A DNA stretch of 37,993 nucleotides from Planctomycetota bacterium (GTDB lineage: Bacteria > Planctomycetota > Brocadiia > CAIUPP01): the NCBI GenBank assembly GCA_022705425.1, contig JAKJEM010000022.1, positions 1 to 37,993 on the forward strand. Direction: 5' to 3'. Shown piece by piece: positions 7,406-15,418 of the stretch. Position 1 is the first letter of the stretch; each line of letters opens with the position of its first letter. The notes below the pieces were generated by a model that saw only the letters and a list, made by a program, of their open reading frames with translations, ran no database searches and had not been told where the DNA came from. Made by a program: the position numbers and the translations under genes.

Positions 7406-8473
7406 ATGACGTACAAACGCATGCTTCGGAAGATGGGGGCGCTGACCGGCGCCTTCACGTTGATCGAGCTTCTCGTCGTGATCGCCATCATCGGCATCCT
7501 GGCGGCGGTCCTCATGCCGGCGCTGGGCCGGGCCCGCGAGTCGGCCCGCACCTCGTCCTGCACCAGCAACCTCAAGCAGATCGGGATCAGCACCGCGCTC
7601 TACCAGAGCACGTACGACGGTCTTCTGCCCTCCACCTACACCTATCTGGACGGCAGCTCGAGCAGCAAGGGCTATCTGCACTTCAGCGCCATGCTCAACA
7701 TGGACGGCTACGAAGGCAGCCAGTTCACCGACGGCGGCAAGTTCCCCAAGACGTCCAAGGAATTCGTGTGCCCCTCGCACGTCGCGCGCGGCTTTGCGCC
7801 CACGAACTTCACGCCGACGCGCATTCCGAATCCGCCCGCCGGCCAGCAGACGCAGACGCTTGGCCTGGATGACAAGCAGGCGCCCCGCATGAGCTACGTT
7901 CCGAACGAGATTCTCATGCCGCGCAAGAAGTTCTCCTCCGGCTACGACAAGGACAACATCGGCACCGACAAGTGCACGGTGGATCTGGTGTACGTCAGCG
8001 CCGACGAGGTCAAGTTCCCCGGCAACACCATCCTGATCGGCGAGTACAACCAGAACCCCGCCTGCCTCCATGGCACGTCCGCCGGCGGCGGAACGGCTTA
8101 CAAGACCCACCGTCCCACCACCGCTTTGAAGGTTGAGGACCAGGCGAATGTCGGTACGTTCTTCAAGTTCGACAGCGAGAAGTGGCACAAGAACGTCACG
8201 ACCGACAAGAAGGTGTACAAGGTCTATCAGTTGCTCCCCGGCGACGCGATGGACGCCCTCGACAGCGTGGACAATGGAACGTTCAGCGACAGCACCACCA
8301 ACCACATCTCGTACCTGAACCCCAACGCCCACCGGACCGGCAGCAACTACCTCTTCCTCGACGGCCACGTCGGCCACCACACCCTCGAGGAAACCCTGGC
8401 CCCGGATAACTACATGTGGGGCGACAAGGTGTACTCGATCTACAACAAGCCGAAGATCAACCCCGCTCCGTAA
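7406..8473 (+). CDS. Prepilin-type protein with C-terminal H-X9-DG motif (DUF1559-like)
   Basis: The 355-residue protein has a type IV pilin/type II secretion N-terminus: a short basic leader, then [25 protein letters not shown] (a methylation-type hydrophobic helix with Glu at +5). The position before the cleavage site is Ala instead of the usual Gly. The C-terminus carries the processing-associated H-X9-DG signature ([12 protein letters not shown] near residues 311-322). Such pseudopilin-like proteins are abundant in PVC and related bacteria, and their role in envelope or secretion machinery is poorly known. AGGAG precedes the ATG. A hairpin terminator follows the stop, and a second protein of the same architecture lies downstream. 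No pilus assembly genes are in the window. Confidence 0.92.
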   Translation: MTYKRMLRKMGALTGAFTLIELLVVIAIIGILAAVLMPALGRARESARTSSCTSNLKQIGISTALYQSTYDGLLPSTYTYLDGSSSSKGYLHFSAMLNMDGYEGSQFTDGGKFPKTSKEFVCPSHVARGFAPTNFTPTRIPNPPAGQQTQTLGLDDKQAPRMSYVPNEILMPRKKFSSGYDKDNIGTDKCTVDLVYVSADEVKFPGNTILIGEYNQNPACLHGTSAGGGTAYKTHRPTTALKVEDQANVGTFFKFDSEKWHKNVTTDKKVYKVYQLLPGDAMDALDSVDNGTFSDSTTNHISYLNPNAHRTGSNYLFLDGHVGHHTLEETLAPDNYMWGDKVYSIYNKPKINPAP

Positions 8474-8495
8474 CGTATCGCCTTGACGTAATGGC

Positions 8496-8526
8496 AGAGG
8501 CCCGGTCTTCCGCTGACCGGGCCTCT
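8496..8526 (+). terminator. Hairpin terminator after the first prepilin gene
   Basis: A perfect 12-bp stem (AGAGGCCCGGTC / GACCGGGCCTCT) with a 7-nt loop begins 22 nt after the stop. The downstream tract is pyrimidine-rich (CCTCTTCCC) but not a pure T run, so termination may be partial. Confidence 0.75.
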
Positions 8527-8685
8527 CCTCTTCCCACGGGGGAGCGCGACGCGGGGTGCGCCTCCAAGGGATGTCGCGAGAAGCTAACGCGCACCTTGCC
8601 CTTTCCTATCGGCCCTTTGACGCGCCGCTCATGGTCGGGGCCTATCTTACGGGTGACGTCGTGGCGCGAGCGTTGCAAGCCGTTT

Positions 8686-8706
8686 ACACCCCACTCCCCG
8701 GGGTGT
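8686..8706 (+). other. Hairpin in the leader of the second prepilin gene
   Basis: ACACCCC pairs with GGGGTGT around a 7-nt loop (ACTCCCC), 92 nt before the start codon at 8799. It may be a leader structure; a role is not shown. The 325-nt spacer between the two prepilin genes otherwise shows only the terminator and no clear promoter. Confidence 0.35.
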
Positions 8707-8798
8707 CAGCGAGTGTGGGCGGGGGTCGCCACCGGCCCCTGCCCCGCTCGCAATGTCTCTGCGCCGGCTCTGTGAGAGGGGAAGGGAGGACGCATCCC

Positions 8799-9893
8799 AT
8801 GCCATGCCGCATTCCGCGCTGGTCGAGCCTTATCGCTTCGCCGGCCGTCACGTTGATTGAACTCCTTGTCGTCATGGCCGTCATCGGCATCCTGTCGGCC
8901 ATGCTCTTGCCGGCCCTGGGCCGCGCCCGCGAGCATGCCCGTCGCGCCCATTGCCTGAACAACCTCAATCAGGTCGGCAAAGCCCTCGCCCTGTACGGCA
9001 ACTCCTTCGCCGACTATCTGCCCTCCGTGCCCGGTTGGGGCACAAACGCCGCAGAGTACGCCATGACCGGCGGAACGCTGATGCCCTTCTCCGGCCACCA
9101 GGGCCTCAGCCGCCACATGGTCATCGGCTACGGCGCCGAGGAGGTGGACGCCGATACCCGCCTGACGCTCGGACGCCTCAACTTTGTCCCCGTGGGGCTT
9201 GGGATGCTGGCCGCACGGGACGACATTTCCCCCAACGTCCTTGTGTGCTCGTCCATGCAGCGAACGGTGGACACCGCCTACGGAACCGCCCCCTATCAGT
9301 TCCTGCCGGCCATGCCCAAGGTTCTGGGGAACAGCGCGGGAAAGACCATCATCCACAGCGACGGGCGGCAGCTCCACCACACCCCCACCTCCGGCGGCAA
9401 GACCGTTACGGCCATCCTGTCCAGCTACAGCTACCGCAACACCCCCTTCTATTCGCGGCTCACCCCGGCGAACGCGCCCACCGGCTGGAGCTACTCCGCC
9501 GACCACCCCAGCCTGGCTGACTACAGCAACCCCGGCCAGCCCTGGGTCGCCGAATGGGCACTCGAGGGCGTCCGCCCGCAGGCGCGCGCGCAGTTCATGT
9601 GCCCCCCCTGGAAGACCGCCGGCCGCCTGGGCAATCGAGCCGTCTGCGCCGACACCTTCGACGCCGCCCCGCTGATGCCCGGACTCGGCCGCTTTCATCA
9701 CCGCGACGGCTTCAACGTCCTCTACGGCGACGGGCACGCCGTATGGTTCAGCGACGAATCGGAGCAACTGCTGACCTGGAAGGACTGGGCCGATGCCGCC
9801 AACCCCGGCACGGACAATCTGACGATCAGCTCGGCGTCCAGCCAGAAAGCCTGGCTTCAGTTCGACCGCGCCGCCGGGATTGACATGCCCTGA
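8799..9893 (+). CDS. Second prepilin-type H-X9-DG protein
   Basis: This 364-residue protein has the same architecture as its upstream neighbour. A basic leader (MPCRIPRW...) precedes [32 protein letters not shown], with Glu at +5 and again Ala before the predicted cleavage site. A globular domain follows, and the C-terminal H-X9-DG signature is [12 protein letters not shown] (near residues 300-311). I placed the start at 8799 because GAAGGGAGGA lies 8 nt upstream and the protein then begins just before the pilin helix; the frame is open to 8556 without support. The 3' end overlaps the convergent peptidase gene by 37 nt. It probably shares the surface or secretion role of its neighbour, but the function is unknown. 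Confidence 0.9.
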   Translation: MPCRIPRWSSLIASPAVTLIELLVVMAVIGILSAMLLPALGRAREHARRAHCLNNLNQVGKALALYGNSFADYLPSVPGWGTNAAEYAMTGGTLMPFSGHQGLSRHMVIGYGAEEVDADTRLTLGRLNFVPVGLGMLAARDDISPNVLVCSSMQRTVDTAYGTAPYQFLPAMPKVLGNSAGKTIIHSDGRQLHHTPTSGGKTVTAILSSYSYRNTPFYSRLTPANAPTGWSYSADHPSLADYSNPGQPWVAEWALEGVRPQARAQFMCPPWKTAGRLGNRAVCADTFDAAPLMPGLGRFHHRDGFNVLYGDGHAVWFSDESEQLLTWKDWADAANPGTDNLTISSASSQKAWLQFDRAAGIDMP

Positions 9894-10708
9894 GCCTGCC
9901 CGGCCCCGGGCAGCAGGAACTCCCGGTCCACGACGATGGCCGTGCCGCGCCAATCGCGCAGGAAGCGCGCCACGGGAACCTCCACCCGGCCCAGCGCCGG
10001 ATCGCCCACAATGGCCACGCGGTCGTTGATCGCCAGCAGCACCACCCAGTGATCGCGCCACGGACCCGCTCGGACGCGCGCCAGCACCGGGCGCATGAAG
10101 CGGGCCAGGCGCTCCCCATCCGGTCGCACGAAGGCCACCCCGAAATCCTCTGAATCGAGCTTCAGCCGCAGGGCGCGGCATAGCGCCCCCTCCGTTGTCC
10201 CCAGCCAGGCCGCGCTGCGACAGAGCCGGGCCATCTCGCCTTCACAGGCCGCCACCCCCAACTGCCCCAGCAGCGTGGCGGCGGCCGCCGGGCCGCAGGT
10301 GTACTCCTGCGTCTGAAGGACGACCCCGTCGCGCGCGACGGCGGGCAAGGCGCGGAAATCTGCGCGACCGGGCCAGGCGCCAGCCGCCGAAAAGACCACC
10401 AGCGCCCCCGCCGCCAGGACACAGGCCCACCGCCCCGCCGGCGCACCCCAGCGCCGCGCGCCCACGCCCAACGCGAAAGCCCCCACCGGAAAGACCCAAT
10501 GGAGCTGCGCGGCGGCATAGAGATCGAATCGAAGCAGGGATTGTTCCCACTCCGGCCGAAATCGAAAGGCCACCCTTACCCCGACCAACAGCGCTGCCGC
10601 TGCGGCGCCCGCAACCGCCGCCGAGGGCGACCGCTCCGCCGTCCGCCAACCGGCGGCAAAGGCCGCCAAGCCGCAGAGCACGGCCAGAACCGGCGTCGCC
10701 AATTCCAT
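9857..10708 (-). CDS. Membrane-anchored C39-like cysteine peptidase
   Basis: The N-terminal half (residues 1 to about 112) has several hydrophobic membrane segments. The C-terminal half is a C39-like papain-fold peptidase domain: the [11 protein letters not shown] motif gives catalytic Cys138 and an oxyanion Gln, His220 lies in DHWVVLLAI, and Asp236 in GDPALG. C39 domains cleave after double-glycine leaders in bacteriocin exporters, but stand-alone forms like this one have unknown substrates. GGAGG precedes the ATG at a spacing of 8. The gene is tail-to-tail with the second prepilin gene, overlapping by 37 nt. It lies 82 nt after the metallophosphoesterase on the same strand but has its own good promoter. 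Confidence 0.82.
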   Translation of the reverse strand: MELATPVLAVLCGLAAFAAGWRTAERSPSAAVAGAAAAALLVGVRVAFRFRPEWEQSLLRFDLYAAAQLHWVFPVGAFALGVGARRWGAPAGRWACVLAAGALVVFSAAGAWPGRADFRALPAVARDGVVLQTQEYTCGPAAAATLLGQLGVAACEGEMARLCRSAAWLGTTEGALCRALRLKLDSEDFGVAFVRPDGERLARFMRPVLARVRAGPWRDHWVVLLAINDRVAIVGDPALGRVEVPVARFLRDWRGTAIVVDREFLLPGAGQAQGMSIPAARSN

Positions 10709-10737
10709 GCCGCAACCCTCCGCCCCATCACCACTTC

Positions 10738-10765
10738 ATTATAACATCGCTAGGGCGGAGTTCAA
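10738..10765 (-). promoter_or_regulatory. Sigma-70-type promoter of the C39-like peptidase gene
   Basis: On the minus strand, TTGAAC (10765-10760) is followed after 16 nt by a perfect TATAAT (10743-10738). The predicted transcript would start about 20 nt before the ATG at 10708, leaving room for the GGAGG site. Confidence 0.6.
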
Positions 10766-10790
10766 GGGGTGTCAAGAATGAAGGCGCGCC

Positions 10791-11852
10791 TCAGGCCAGC
10801 AGGCGTATCCGGGCGTGGATGTAGTCCAGGCTGTCTTCCTTCAGGGGAACGCGGAAGAAGGGCGTGCCGAGGGCCGGCTGCGGACGATAGCCGTTGAAGT
10901 TGAAGTACTTCGTCGTTCGCGCCGGGTCGAACCAGAAGACCAGCGTGATCCGCCCGTCGGCGATCTCGATGGCCGTCACCCCGCGCTTGCCCGTGGCGCA
11001 GCCGGAGTTGAAGAGGCAGGGCACCAGGCGTCCGCTGCCGTAGAGGCCGCTGCGCGAACCGTTGCGCCGGTCGCGTTCAAGGGTCTGCTGCAACTCGTCC
11101 TGGTAGGCGCGCGCCTTGCGGCCCAACACCTCGCGCTCCGCCGCGGCCGCCTGCGGATAGGCCCGGCAGAGGTTCTCGATCTGGAACTTCAGGTAGTCAA
11201 TCCGCGAGAGGGATTCGAAGAGCGGACGATGGGTGTGGCCGATGATCGTCAGCAACCCGTGCCGCGTGGCGAAGTCGTAGATCAGCTTCTCCGTCCGATA
11301 GCGTTTGCCGCTGTCGTGGGCCACGCTGCCATTGGGAATCCGCAGCGGAGTGGCCACGTAGCGCATGAAGAGACTGACCATGCGATGGCACCCGCGCGTC
11401 AGGAAGTCGGCCTGGTGCCCGTGCAGCACAAAGGCCTCCTGCTCGTTGAAGCGCAGGCGCAGACCCGGCAACACCGGAAAGCGCATCAGCGCCCCGTTGC
11501 GCGTCGTCAGGTCCAGGTCGTGATTTCCCGCAATCTTGAACAACCCCGGCCCCCGCTGGAAGTCCCCGAAGAGGTCGAAGATGCGTCGGTTCCCATCCTG
11601 CACGGCCTTGAGTGGGAACTTGTAGAGGTCCTCGATGTCGCCGTTGAGAACCAGCTTGAAGCCGCGAGGACGGTAGTGGGTGGCCAGCGCGGAATAGACC
11701 AGCGTGGCGTTGTGGCGGAACTCGTCGCGCGAGCTCCCGTCGCCGATGTGCAGATCGCTGAAGATGACCAGCCGGTCCTTCGGCGCGCAGGTGACGCGGG
11801 GCGCGTCGTCGAAGAGACGTCCCAGGCGCTCCGCAACTTGAAGACCGGTCAT
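10791..11852 (-). CDS. Calcineurin-like metallophosphoesterase
   Basis: This 353-residue protein carries every metal-binding block of the calcineurin-like phosphoesterase fold, in order: FSDLHIGDG, NGDIEDL, GNHDLD, HGHQAD and GHTHRP. These residues bind a dinuclear metal centre that hydrolyses phosphomono- or diesters. No signal peptide is visible, so it is likely cytoplasmic. The block pattern resembles the LpxH-like branch, but the substrate cannot be assigned. The frame continues 69 codons upstream; I prefer the ATG at 11852 because AAGGGGG lies just before it and the upstream part is low-complexity. It is separated from the anti-sigma gene by 127 nt, so co-transcription is possible but not required. 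Confidence 0.88.
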   Translation of the reverse strand: MTGLQVAERLGRLFDDAPRVTCAPKDRLVIFSDLHIGDGSSRDEFRHNATLVYSALATHYRPRGFKLVLNGDIEDLYKFPLKAVQDGNRRIFDLFGDFQRGPGLFKIAGNHDLDLTTRNGALMRFPVLPGLRLRFNEQEAFVLHGHQADFLTRGCHRMVSLFMRYVATPLRIPNGSVAHDSGKRYRTEKLIYDFATRHGLLTIIGHTHRPLFESLSRIDYLKFQIENLCRAYPQAAAAEREVLGRKARAYQDELQQTLERDRRNGSRSGLYGSGRLVPCLFNSGCATGKRGVTAIEIADGRITLVFWFDPARTTKYFNFNGYRPQPALGTPFFRVPLKEDSLDYIHARIRLLA

Positions 11853-11979
11853 GCCGGCCCCCTTGGGCCCCGGTGTGTCCTCTGCCTTGTGCCCATCCCT
11901 CTCACTCCTTCCCTTTGTTTTCCCTCTTAAGTATCGCCCAAGGGAGTAATGCGAGTGTGAGAAGATGGTTAGGAGGGCG

Positions 11980-13389
11980 TTAGTTGTCGCCGCCGCCCTG
12001 TTTGCCCGCGTCGGGCCGCTCGAAAAGGATGAGAACGGCGAGCTGCCCCTCCGGCGCATTCGCCGCCAGGAATTCGGCCTGACCGGAGAAGTTCAGGAGG
12101 GGGCGCTGGTCGCGCCCGGTCGGAAGGGGGCGCGTCTGCGGCGGGGGAGACTGTGTGTTTGCCTCCGTTCCGCGCGGCAAGACCACGACCTCGCCGGTGC
12201 GGGCGGCAAGACCGGCTGCCGCGAGGTCCGCCCGCAGCCGCCCGAGTTGCGCGGGGGTCAGATGCAGGGCGATGACGCCGGCCTCCGACGCGGATTGGAT
12301 TTCCTTGCTCTTCCGCGCCGATTCGACGGCCTCCTGGCGTCGGGCACGGTTATCGGCAGCGGCGGCAGCGTCCGCAATCTCGCGAGCCACGCCGCGCCGG
12401 GCCAGGATTCCCTCCACCTGCCGGCGCGCGGCAACGGGGTCGGCCGCGACGACCACGATCTCCGTCACGCTCACGGGAGCGGCGTTCTGCGCCGCTACGT
12501 TCGTTTGCGGTACGGAGACCTCGGCAACGCGGTCGGCATCCACCCGCAGGGACTTGCTCATCGCGGGCGCGCGCCCGCCGCGCGCAAGGGCCGTCTCGCC
12601 CTCCTGCGCCGGCGCCCGTTCGGGAGAGGCGGTGGCGCTTCCTGCGGATTGGTCGCGGACGCCCTTGGCGCGCGCGGAACGTTCTACGGCCACGCTTCCC
12701 TCGACCCCTGCCGCCGGCGGCGCCGCAGGCGCCGGAGCCGCGAAGAGCGCTTCGGGCGCTTTCGATTCCCGGGCAGCAGCGCGGAGACCGGCGTCCTTCT
12801 CCGGCACGGAGCGCCGAGTGAGCGCCTCCTCTCGCGCTCCGTCGGCATGATCCCCCGACGCGCGCGCCGACAGCGCCGGCTTCATCCCCGCCGAAGGGGC
12901 CTCGGCACGCGCAAAGAACTCCGTCTGCCGGGCCTTCTCGTCGTCCGCACGCGGCCGGTCTTGGGGTTCCTCCGAAAAGGGCCGGAGCGCTCCCCTCGTT
13001 GCGCCGGCGGCCCCTTCGTCCTCCATCGGCTTCAGCGTGCGCGCCACGCGGGCACGCTCCGCCGGGGCGGTGAAGAGCGGAACAAACATGAAGGCGAGTC
13101 CGATGACCACCGCCGCCGCCGCGCCCCACAGCACCCGCCAATAGACACGGCGCGTGTCGTCGCGCGCGGGCGCTTCGTCGAGCCGGGCCATGATCTTCCG
13201 CCGCAGGTCGCGCGGGGCGGAGACCGGCGGCAGGGTCTTGACCTCGGCGACCAACCGGCGGAGGGCATCGAGTTCCGCGCGGCAGGCGGGGCAACCGTCA
13301 AGATGCGCGCGCACTTCGTCCGCTTCGGCGGCGGTCAGTTCGCCGTCGAGAAGAGCCGAAAGCGCCTCCTTCGCTCGGTCGCAACGCAT
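11980..13389 (-). CDS. Zinc-finger (zf-HC2) anti-sigma factor with long extracytoplasmic region
   Basis: The N-terminus has the anti-sigma zinc motif His29-x3-Cys33-x2-Cys36 plus Cys3. A single transmembrane helix follows at about residues 87-107. The remaining 360 residues are Ala/Glu/Arg/Pro-rich and presumably extracytoplasmic, with a more ordered distal part (EIVVVAADPVAARRQVEGIL and ALHLTPAQLGRLRADLAAAG). Such proteins hold an ECF sigma factor at the membrane and release it on stress. The start at 13389 has GGAGGAG upstream and lies 1 nt after the sigma-gene stop, a classic cognate pair. The same frame stays open into the sigma gene and gives a misleading 571-residue ORF. The 469-residue length is large for the class. 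What it senses is unknown. Confidence 0.88.
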   Translation of the reverse strand: MRCDRAKEALSALLDGELTAAEADEVRAHLDGCPACRAELDALRRLVAEVKTLPPVSAPRDLRRKIMARLDEAPARDDTRRVYWRVLWGAAAAVVIGLAFMFVPLFTAPAERARVARTLKPMEDEGAAGATRGALRPFSEEPQDRPRADDEKARQTEFFARAEAPSAGMKPALSARASGDHADGAREEALTRRSVPEKDAGLRAAARESKAPEALFAAPAPAAPPAAGVEGSVAVERSARAKGVRDQSAGSATASPERAPAQEGETALARGGRAPAMSKSLRVDADRVAEVSVPQTNVAAQNAAPVSVTEIVVVAADPVAARRQVEGILARRGVAREIADAAAAADNRARRQEAVESARKSKEIQSASEAGVIALHLTPAQLGRLRADLAAAGLAARTGEVVVLPRGTEANTQSPPPQTRPLPTGRDQRPLLNFSGQAEFLAANAPEGQLAVLILFERPDAGKQGGGDN

Positions 13390-13390
13390 C

Positions 13391-14017
13391 CTACGTCTCC
13401 TCCAGCCGGGCAAAACCCAACGCCGGGGCCAGCAGACCGCGCAGGGCGGCGCGAGCGCGATGCAGACGCGACTTGACCGTTCCGCGCGGGCAGCCCAACA
13501 CGTCGGCGATCTCCTCGTAGTCGCGTCCTTCGATGTCGCGAAGGACGATGATCTCGCGATGCTCCAGCTCCAGGCGGCCCAGACCCTCCTCGACCAGGCG
13601 GCGGCTCTCCGCGCGCGCCGCCTCGTCGGACGGGTCCGGCGTCCTCGCCGCAGCGGCCTCGACCGGCGTCGGGCCGTCCTCGCGGCGGGCGGCATCCAGG
13701 CTCAGCGACGCCGGGCGCGCGGCGCGCGCGCGCTGCCGCGTCCGCGCTTCGTTCACCGTGATGCGGAAGAGCCAGGTGTAGAAGGCCGACTCGCCCCGGA
13801 AGGCGCCCAGGGCGCGCCACGCCTTCAGAAAAGCCTCCTGTGCGATCTCGGCGGCATCGTCGGCGTTGCCGGTCAGGCGCAGCGCCAGCGCATAGACGCG
13901 ATCCTGGTAGCGCGACACCAGTTCGCCGAAGGCCTCGCGGCGGCCCTCGCGGCTCAACTGCGCCAGACGGAGGTCGTCCATCTCGCGCAGCGGCAGGTCG
14001 TCCTTCATCGGCGGCAT
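13391..14017 (-). CDS. ECF-family RNA polymerase sigma factor (RpoE-like)
   Basis: This 208-residue protein has sigma region 2 (EAFGELVSRYQDRVYALALRL ... DDAAEIAQEAFLKAW, then FYTWLFRITVNEART). After an acidic linker comes region 4 (LEHREIIVLRDIEGRDYEEI, then the helix-turn-helix GCPRGTVKSRLHRARAAL). It directs RNA polymerase to ECF-type promoters and is held by the downstream zf-HC2 anti-sigma factor. A consensus ECF promoter lies directly upstream, suggesting autoregulation; the predicted transcript would have a very short leader. The start could be this ATG or the one three codons later at 14008. Neither has a strong ribosome site. Confidence 0.93.
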   Translation of the reverse strand: MPPMKDDLPLREMDDLRLAQLSREGRREAFGELVSRYQDRVYALALRLTGNADDAAEIAQEAFLKAWRALGAFRGESAFYTWLFRITVNEARTRQRARAARPASLSLDAARREDGPTPVEAAAARTPDPSDEAARAESRRLVEEGLGRLELEHREIIVLRDIEGRDYEEIADVLGCPRGTVKSRLHRARAALRGLLAPALGFARLEET

Positions 14018-14032
14018 GGCCTGTCTGTTCCC

Positions 14033-14060
14033 TTAGATGCGCGCGCCCCGGCGCGGTTCC
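14033..14060 (-). promoter_or_regulatory. ECF (sigma-E-type) promoter, GGAACC-N17-TCTAA
   Basis: On the minus strand, GGAACC (14060-14055) and TCTAA (14037-14033) are 17 nt apart, the spacing and boxes of RpoE-type promoters. It sits immediately upstream of the ECF sigma gene, the usual place for an autoregulatory promoter. A G+C-rich inverted repeat (GCGCGGTTCCGCGC, 14051-14064) overlaps the -35 box. Confidence 0.65.
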
Positions 14061-14089
14061 GCGCGGACTGGGGGTCCGGGCGGAGACCG

Positions 14090-15007
14090 CTACAGCGCGG
14101 CCCAGGCAGCATCGAGCGTCTTCTTCGCGTTGGCGATGACGTCGTCGCCGGTCTGGTTCCCGTAAGGCTTGATCTCGAAGGAAACCACGTTCCGGCCGCC
14201 GGGAGCGACGTACCCGGCTTCGAAGAGGGCTTTGAGGAACGCGGTCAGCTCCCGGACGTCATTCTCGCCGCCCGGACAGCCGAAGACGGGGTGGTTGTCG
14301 CCGTAAGCGGGGTGGGCCGGATCGCGCATGACGCAATTCCCGATGTGGACGTGGCGCAGCGTCCCTTGCGCCGCGCCGATCGCCTGGTCCGGCGTTTCGT
14401 TCAGCAGCGGAAGGTGGCTGAGGTCCAGCGTCAGGCCGAAGGAGGGATAGAAAGCGGCGACCTTGTCCGCCAGCTCCGCCGCGTCGCCGGTGGCGCCGAT
14501 GAGGCAGTTCTTGCCGTAGGGGACGCTGTCGAAGCTCTCCAGGCGCAGCGGGGGGCCGTTCAACCGGCGCGAGACCTCGCAGAGTTCCTTGAGCGAAGCG
14601 ATGAGCATGGCCTTGGCGATGTCGCGATGCTGCGGCGCCGGCATGGGCCCGCTGAGGACGGCCAGCCCCTGGGCCTTCCACTCGATCGCCTCGGCCAGGC
14701 AGGCGCGAACGGCGTCCACGGCTTTCTGACGCTCGCGCGCTTCGAGGGCGTTGAGGTTCAGCTTGCCGCCGAGGAGCACGGGCTGCGCGCCGAAGAGGAT
14801 CGTTCGGCCCGACTTCTGCGCGACCTCGATGGCGCGCCGGCGCGTCTCGGCATCCTTGACGGAGGTGACCTCGACGACGCTGAAGTAGTCGTCGGCGCAG
14901 AGTTTCTGCAACGTCTCGACCACCGGCCCGCCGGGCTTCATGGCCTCGGGAAAGGCCATGAAATGAATCATGCCGACGCTCATGCAGTCCTGCGGTCTGC
15001 CGTTCAT
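14090..15007 (-). CDS. Sugar phosphate isomerase/epimerase-type TIM-barrel protein
   Basis: The 305-residue product has the AP-endonuclease-2/xylose-isomerase-like TIM-barrel pattern: FSVVEVTSV on an early strand, LRLESFDS carrying the conserved acidic residue, LTLDLSHLPLL, HVHIGNC and a C-terminal SFEIKP. These motifs position divalent-metal ligands in sugar isomerases and epimerases such as IolE- and Hyi-like enzymes. No signal peptide is seen, so it is cytoplasmic. The start is the ATG at 15007; the frame extends 15 codons upstream without support. The ribosome site (AGGA) is weak. It has its own promoter and lies 72 nt before the sigma gene, where an ECF promoter intervenes. Substrate unknown; Gfo/Idh oxidoreductases are common partners of this family. 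Confidence 0.85.
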   Translation of the reverse strand: MNGRPQDCMSVGMIHFMAFPEAMKPGGPVVETLQKLCADDYFSVVEVTSVKDAETRRRAIEVAQKSGRTILFGAQPVLLGGKLNLNALEARERQKAVDAVRACLAEAIEWKAQGLAVLSGPMPAPQHRDIAKAMLIASLKELCEVSRRLNGPPLRLESFDSVPYGKNCLIGATGDAAELADKVAAFYPSFGLTLDLSHLPLLNETPDQAIGAAQGTLRHVHIGNCVMRDPAHPAYGDNHPVFGCPGGENDVRELTAFLKALFEAGYVAPGGRNVVSFEIKPYGNQTGDDVIANAKKTLDAAWAAL

Positions 15008-15066
15008 GGGGGCATCCTGTCCTGGGTTCGTGCGCGGAAGACGACGCCACATCGGGGTCGTTTCGG

Positions 15067-15095
15067 AATGTACCAGCGCGCCGGGGGATTTTCAA
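15067..15095 (-). promoter_or_regulatory. Sigma-70-type promoter of the sugar isomerase gene
   Basis: On the minus strand, TTGAAA (15095-15090, 5 of 6) and TACATT (15072-15067) are 17 nt apart, and TGG precedes the -10 as an extended element. It lies 59 nt upstream of the ATG at 15007. Confidence 0.5.
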
Positions 15096-15168
15096 GGCGC
15101 GCGATCGCCGCGGGTGCACGGAACTTCCTTCGGCGATCTTTCTTGCTTCTTGCGTTTGGCGCGGGATA

Positions 15169-15360
15169 GCACAAGCGGACAGGCTTGCATCTTCCGATGG
15201 AGGCCTGATCGAGAGCGCCATCAGGCAACTCGGCAGGCGCGGCAAGGGCACCGAAAAGCACTGATCCCTCCCCGGCGTCGGGTACGCCCTGCAAGTCATC
15301 GCCCGCCTGATCGCAACCGGCGGCGCCGGGCAGGACTTCTGGAAGCGCCGCCCCTCGCTC
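15169..15360 (+). pseudogene. Possible decayed transposase C-terminal remnant
   Basis: In the plus frame through 15187, the translation reads SSDGGLIESAIRQLGRR, then GKGTEKH, a stop, SLPGVGYALQVIARLIA, and GQDFWKRR. This resembles the C-terminal end of DDE transposases of ISKra4-like families, which have a GSG.xE.A motif, a KG-rich turn, a helix like VLALRAL and a final FW. The in-frame stop, missing start and absence of the rest of the gene mark it as non-functional. No terminal repeats are visible. The match is by eye and moderate, and no other gene was found in this 411-nt intergenic region. Confidence 0.35.
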
Positions 15361-15418
15361 CCGCAGCGCAGGAGATCACATGCACCCCGGCTTGCGGGCC
15401 CTCCCTTTCGCCGGACGT

